NCBI GenBank assembly: GCA_934526065.1
Contig: CAKSZX010000005.1
Location: 78,304-142,303 of the forward strand
Length of the DNA: 64,000 nt
Reading direction: 5' to 3'
Origin: an uncultured Oscillospiraceae bacterium
GTDB taxonomy: Bacteria > Bacillota > Clostridia > Oscillospirales > Ruminococcaceae
In this document: piece by piece, positions 60,086 through 64,000 of the stretch
Position numbering within the stretch: the stretch's first letter is position 1
Layout of the letters: each line of letters begins with the position of its first letter
Notes under the pieces: model-generated
Seen by the model: only the letters and a program-made list of their open reading frames with translations
Told to the model about the DNA's origin: nothing
The model's database searches: none
Program-made: the position numbers and the translations under genes

Positions 60086-62848
60086 ATGAAAAAATTAAAA
60101 ATGTTTAATCTGCTATTGTTTTCGCTTTTAATAGGGCGGGGACTTAATATTTTTTCTCTGCCGGTAAAGGCGGAGACCGGGCAAGATATTTCGGTAAAAG
60201 TTACATCATCCCTTCGGGCTTGCAAACCCGGAGATAATGTGGAATTTACCTTGACGGCAAATAATTTGACTGATGAACAGTCGGAATTAAGAGTAAAACT
60301 TTCGTTTTCTTCGGAGTTCAGTAACATAAGTTACAATCTTAACAAAAACTTTTACCCTCAAAAAATTGAGGATTATGAAACAGATATTTATGAATTTACT
60401 TTTGACAGCAGTAACTCAGAAAACAGTGTTTCTTTGGGAACAATATGTGCAACAATTGCCGAATATATTGACGGTCCAATTGAATTGTATCCCAATATCA
60501 CTGCCGAAATATATAGTTATACCGACTCAGGCGACTTTGCGTGGCTTCCTTGCTCCGTTGATTTAGATTCGGCTCGTGTAACCGTTACTCCGCCGGAGCC
60601 GGAAAAACCTACGGAAATCCCGGCTGTGGCAGTAACATTGACCGAAAGCAATCTCACTTTAAATACAGGTGATATTTCAACAATATATGCAACCATTGAA
60701 CCTGCAAATTCCACCGACGAAATAGTTTGGGATTCTTCCGTACCACTTGTTGCGACAGTTGAAAACGGCACAATAACCGCCCACAAAGCCGGTGAAACAA
60801 CAATCACGGCCAGGCGGGGAGATGTTTCGGCAAGTTGCCTTGTGACTGTTTTGTGTAACCACGAATATGAGCATATTGACAGCACAGCCACTTGTTTATC
60901 AGAGGGCGTTGCCGAACATTACAGATGTTCAAAATGCGGAGAGTTATTTGATACAGAGAAAAAACACACCGATTTACAACAATTAAAAGAAGAAAAAACA
61001 GAACATAATTATTCCGATTTAATGAAAGAAGTTCCCGCAACCTGTGAAACAGACGGAACAAAAACACACTATTTTTGCCCGGACTGCGGAAAATATTTTG
61101 ACACAGAAAAATAAGAAATTCCCAAAGAAAAACTTATCATAGATAAACTAAACCACAAAATCGGCACAGAATGGAAAACCGACGAAACAGGCCATTGGCA
61201 AGAATGCGAAAGATGCAAAGAAAAGTTAAATTACGGAGAACACAGGGCGACGGACACCTCATGTGAACACAAATCGGTATGTGAAGTTTGTAAAAGTGAA
61301 TACGGTAAACCGGGCGAGCACCGGCTTTCTTTTATTTCGGGGAAAACCGAAACATGTGAGAAAGACGGTATTATCGCCCATTTTGTTTGCACAAAATGCA
61401 ATAAAATCTTTGATGAAAACAAAGGGGAAATTACCGAAGAAGATTTAATCATAAAGAAAACAGGCCATACACCGGACGGAATTTGGAAAGATTACGGTGA
61501 ATATCATCGGCAAAGCTGTTTAAAATGTAAAGCAAAGCTGGATATTTCAAATCACACAGGTAAAGCCCGCTGCGAAGAAAAGGCAGTTTGCAACGTCTGC
61601 GGCGCCAGGTACGGGGAGCCGGCAGAACACAGTTTCGGCATATTAAATAAAAGAATAGAGCCTACCTGCCGAAGCGAGGGCAGAGAGGCATATTACCGGT
61701 GTAAAGAGTGCGGAAAGCTTTTTAATGAGAACAAAGACGAAATCAGCGAAAAGGATTTAGTCATTAAAAAATCAAATCACAACACCGGAAATAACTGGCA
61801 AAGCGACGGCGTAAAACACTGGCGCAAGTGTTTAAATTGCAATGAAATACTTGATGTGGCGGAGCATCACGGCGGCCAGCGGAATTGCCTTTCAAGAAAG
61901 ATATGTGCCGATTGCAATAAAACTTACGGAGAAAAGGGCGAGCACATATACGGCGAACTTAGCCGGGAGAAAAAGGCAACCTGCGAAACCGATGGCGTAA
62001 AAAGCCACTACACTTGCGGGATTTGCAGTAAAATATTTGATGAAAACAAAAAAGAGATAAGCAAAGAAAATTTGATAATTACCAAGACAGGCCATAGACA
62101 AAGTGAAAATTGGCATAGCGACGAAGAAAATCATCAATATATTTGCACAAACGAGGGGTGCGGAAAAATTCTTGAACGCAGAGCCCACAATTTTGATTAC
62201 GGCACAGTGACAAAGCAACCGGGATATGATGAAAATCAAACCGGAAAAAAGGTGTACAGGTGCCGGGAGTGCGGTTATGAGAAAACCCGGATTATTCCCG
62301 TGCTTACGTATCGGAAAGATTACAAGATTGTAAATGGGGCTTCACAGACCGTAGCGGAAAATTCCGGTGAAACGGTTTCCTTCCATTCAAACTGCGGAAT
62401 AGAAAAATTCATAAGGCTTGAAATTGATGAGGAAACGATGAACCCGGAAAATTATATATTGAAAGAAGGGTCAACAATAGTTGAGCTGAAACCGGAATAT
62501 CTTGCCACATTGGAAGTGGGAAAACATGGCGTAAGCATAGTTTCCCAAGACGGCACGGCAGATACAACCCTTAGGATAACGCCACAGCCGGAAGAGGAAG
62601 AAGAAACGGAGAAAACAACCACCGGAAAGACAACTAAAACAAATACAAAAACCGCAAAGACAAACAAAACGAGTACGAAAACCGCAAAGACAACGAAGAA
62701 AATAAAATCGCCGAATACCGGAGATATTTCGCGTCCGCTGACAGCAATGATAGGAGCAGCTATGTTACTCTTACTTCCTTTGCTTTGTGCAGAAAAAGAG
62801 AAAAGAGTAAATAGTTTTTTGAAGTTTGTCAAGAAAACAAATGATTGA
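60086..62848 (+). pseudogene. Sortase-anchored surface protein with Cys-rich repeats, interrupted by TAA
   Basis: One frame of 920 codons with a single TAA at 61112-61114 (codon 343). Order: signal peptide (about 1-31), a cohesin-like beta domain (about 33-165), a BIG2 Ig-like domain (about 175-255), then repeats of about 80-90 residues with two CxxC pairs each and the recurring IFDENK-x-EI-x-x-x-x-LII-x-KTGH, a Thr/Lys-rich stretch, the SPNTGD sorting signal, a TM helix and a basic tail. At the stop the equivalent codon in other repeats is Lys, Asp or Gly, so AAA-to-TAA is the simplest cause. The downstream frame stays open and in register, so the damage is recent or read through. Confidence 0.85.
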
Positions 62849-62913
62849 CTGGGGATAAATACCGGTTATTTCAGGTTGCGGAAAAGATGCTGTAAAAACA
62901 GTCTAAAAAAAAG

Positions 62914-62958
62914 ATGACTGCAAGAACTCTGAAAAGAGATGCTTGCAGTCATTTTTTT
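62914..62958 (+). terminator. Terminator after the surface-protein gene
   Basis: Perfect 11-bp stem ATGACTGCAAG / CTTGCAGTCAT, 17-base loop, seven-T tail. Confidence 0.85.
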
Positions 62959-63077
62959 GTGGTATAGTTGAGTTGTGAAAAACAAAGATAACCTACAAAG
63001 ATATGATGCATCATAATATTGATCTAAAAAATACCTTTTTCCGCTATAAAATACCGGCTTATACAAACCGCAAACTC

Positions 63078-63236
63078 GCCCTCCTTGAGCAAGGGAGGGT
63101 GGTGTGAGCGTTCAGCGAACACCGGGAGGGTTGTTAAAAACGATTTTTCGCTATAAATCACAACTTCAACAAACAGCAAAACTTGTTCTCCCTGTTAAGG
63201 GAGATGTCACGAGTTTTACGAGTGACAGAGGGTTGT
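63078..63236. repeat. Two REP-like palindromic units
   Basis: 63078-63133 has CCTCCTTGAGC-AAGGGAGG and GAGCGTTCAGCG with a closing GGGAGGGTTG. 63187-63236 has CTCCCTGTTAAGGGAG and TCACGAGTTTTACGAGTGA with closing AGAGGGTTG. Both have the plan CTCC..GGAG, inner palindrome, GAGGGTTG. Confidence 0.65.
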
Positions 63237-63239
63237 CAA

Positions 63240-63284
63240 TGTGCAAACCTATGGTTTGCACAGGCGTTCAATGAACGCCCCTAC
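63240..63284. repeat. 45-bp palindromic unit, inverted copy
   Basis: Reverse complement of 59420-59464 with few changes (TGTGCAAACC-TATGG-TTTGCACA then GCGTTCAATGAACGCCCCTAC). Confidence 0.75.
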
Positions 63285-63342
63285 GATGCTAATTTACGAA
63301 TACATTTACTTGTAACAGACAAAAATAAATCACTGATACAGC

Positions 63343-63364
63343 GTAGGGGCGACCATTGGTCGCC
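63343..63364. repeat. Variant short palindromic unit
   Basis: GTAGGGGCGACC-ATTGGTCGCC; the same GTAGGGGCG head with a different palindrome. Confidence 0.65.
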
Positions 63365-63428
63365 TCTTTTCAAATTATTTAAACTGTTTTTCCCTTATAA
63401 AACAACAACCCAAACAAACCGCAAAATC

Positions 63429-63476
63429 GGCTCTCCTTGGTAAAGAAAGCTGTCAGTGTAGCTGACTGAGAGATTG
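63429..63476. repeat. Partial inverted copy of the 185-bp repeat end
   Basis: GGCTCTCCTTGGTAAAGAAAG ... CTGACTGAGAGATTG is the reverse complement of the last 50 bases of the repeats at 59172 and 59526. Confidence 0.7.
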
Positions 63477-63583
63477 AATAAGCAAATTGTTTTATCCTAT
63501 TTCCTGCTGTAAAAATGAAAATATCGTCAAGATGCTATCTTAATTAACATTTAAACTGTATATATCCCTAAAATAAACAAAAA

Positions 63584-63740
63584 AGCAGATGACTTTCATC
63601 ATCTGCTCTCTTTGGCTCCCACAGTTGGACTCGCCGCAAGCGGCCACGCCGGGAAAACTGTACACCGTACAGTTTTCTTTTTCCGGCTTTCACTCCGCTT
63701 TCGCTCCGTTCACCAACTCCATCTTGATTAACAGCCAAGT
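63584..63740 (-). pseudogene. Damaged tRNA-Asn copy split by a 79-bp insert
   Basis: 63613-63633 matches the 3' end of the intact tRNA-Asn (CCA, acceptor strand and part of the T arm) and 63584-63607 matches its terminator. 63713-63740 resumes with the T-arm to anticodon-arm part. Between them lies an unrelated insert (63634-63712) containing a perfect 11-bp hairpin GAAAACTGTAC / GTACAGTTTTC (63653-63677). The D arm and 5' acceptor strand are missing. Confidence 0.7.
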
Positions 63741-63764
63741 TGTACATATCGCCAAAACAAAAAC

Positions 63765-63792
63765 AAAAAGCAGATAACTTTTATCATCTGCT
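63765..63792 (-). terminator. Terminator after tRNA-Asn
   Basis: AGCAGAT / ATCTGCT stem; on the minus strand followed by TTTTGTTTTTG. A close copy is at 63584-63607. Confidence 0.7.
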
Positions 63793-63797
63793 CTCTC

Positions 63798-63873
63798 TGG
63801 CTCCCACAGTTGGACTCGAACCAACGACATCTTGATTAACAGTCAAGCGCTCTACCGACTGAGCTATGCGGGA
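63798..63873 (-). tRNA. tRNA-Asn (anticodon GTT)
   Basis: 76 nt with encoded CCA. Acceptor TCCCGCA / TGTGGGA (one G-T pair), D arm GCTCAGTCGGTAGAGC, anticodon arm CTTGA-CTGTTAA-TCAAG with GTT, T arm GTTGG-TTCGAGT-CCAAC. All four arms pair. Confidence 0.95.
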
Positions 63874-64000
63874 ATATTTAATTTTGTTTTAAACCACTTG
63901 TTGTGGGCTTTCTTTCTGTCGCGCTACGCTACTCCCCACTCCGTTCCCCTCACTTTCGTTCGGGTCTCTGCGGGGCAACCCCTCCGGGGCCGTACCGACA
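63874..64000. other. Non-coding end of window
   Basis: No gene or signal could be identified. The last 60 bases are C/T-rich with short CGCT/CTCCG repeats reminiscent of the insert in the damaged tRNA copy. Confidence 0.4.

Larger units (their letters stand above)
62959..63574. other. Intergenic region with palindromic repeats
   Basis: No credible gene. Five repeat units lie between 63078 and 63476; the rest is AT-rich spacer. Confidence 0.7.

Noticed and set aside
62866..63066. 66-codon minus-strand ORF after the surface gene
   Set aside because: It covers the terminator hairpin and has no plausible ribosome site or domain.
63183..63443. Plus-strand ORF through the repeats
   Set aside because: Composed of palindromic repeat units; not protein-like.
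63589..63777. Plus-strand ORF near tRNA-Asn
   Set aside because: It runs through the damaged tRNA copy and its terminators.

Overview
The window looks like chromosomal DNA of an anaerobic, gut-type Clostridium relative (class Clostridia, possibly Oscillospiraceae). I base this on a T-box-controlled aspS, strong AGGAGG ribosome sites, a Spo0A-type DNA-binding domain, lipoproteins with FMN-binding domains plus an ApbE flavin transferase, an integrated element of the TnpV/relaxase kind common in gut Firmicutes, and short palindromic intergenic repeats. The species cannot be named from the sequence.

Layout. 1-6400: cell-wall and housekeeping genes (end of ddl, murI, a DUF1934 gene, argS; then iadA, a GNAT acetyltransferase and an M24 peptidase). 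6600-22180: a surface-glycan locus of two divergent operons that leave one promoter region at 17400-17640. Leftward run a LegB-like dehydratase, a DUF2142 protein, two GT-C-like membrane proteins, three small two-TM proteins of one family, a LegC-like aminotransferase and a PtmE-like nucleotidyltransferase. Rightward run an SGNH protein, a surface-polysaccharide protein, a Wzx-type flippase and a HAD phosphatase. Together they suggest synthesis, export and extracytoplasmic transfer of a GDP-linked amino-deoxy sugar. 22200-41000: a TetR regulator with a candidate operator; a secreted flavoprotein with one FMN-binding domain and two large repeats; a MATE transporter; yqeY; an HD hydrolase; T-box-aspS; a Nudix hydrolase; then a flavin-based extracellular reductase group (LysR, an FMN/FAD reductase lipoprotein, ApbE) beside an M20 amidohydrolase; three small TM2/SHOCT/lipoprotein genes; and a pseudouridine synthase.

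41354-58586: a 17.2-kb integrative mobilizable element in the 3' end of tRNA-Ser(CGA), bounded by 53-bp direct repeats. It carries a frameshifted tyrosine integrase, five copies of a decamer at its ends and one upstream of int (probable integrase arm sites), a shortened relaxase, MobC, a RepA-like ATPase and small HTH proteins. Its cargo includes a Fic enzyme and a tightly coupled four-gene operon: type III Res, an Abi/HEPN-like protein, type III Mod and a DUF4062 (TIR-related) protein. This looks like a composite defence system.

58587-64000: a stand-alone Spo0A C-terminal-domain regulator with tandem 0A-box-like sites in front of itself and of a large cell-wall surface protein gene. That surface gene is broken by one in-frame TAA. 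Palindromic intergenic repeats, a tRNA-Asn gene and a damaged, interrupted tRNA-Asn copy follow. No CRISPR array or rRNA was seen.
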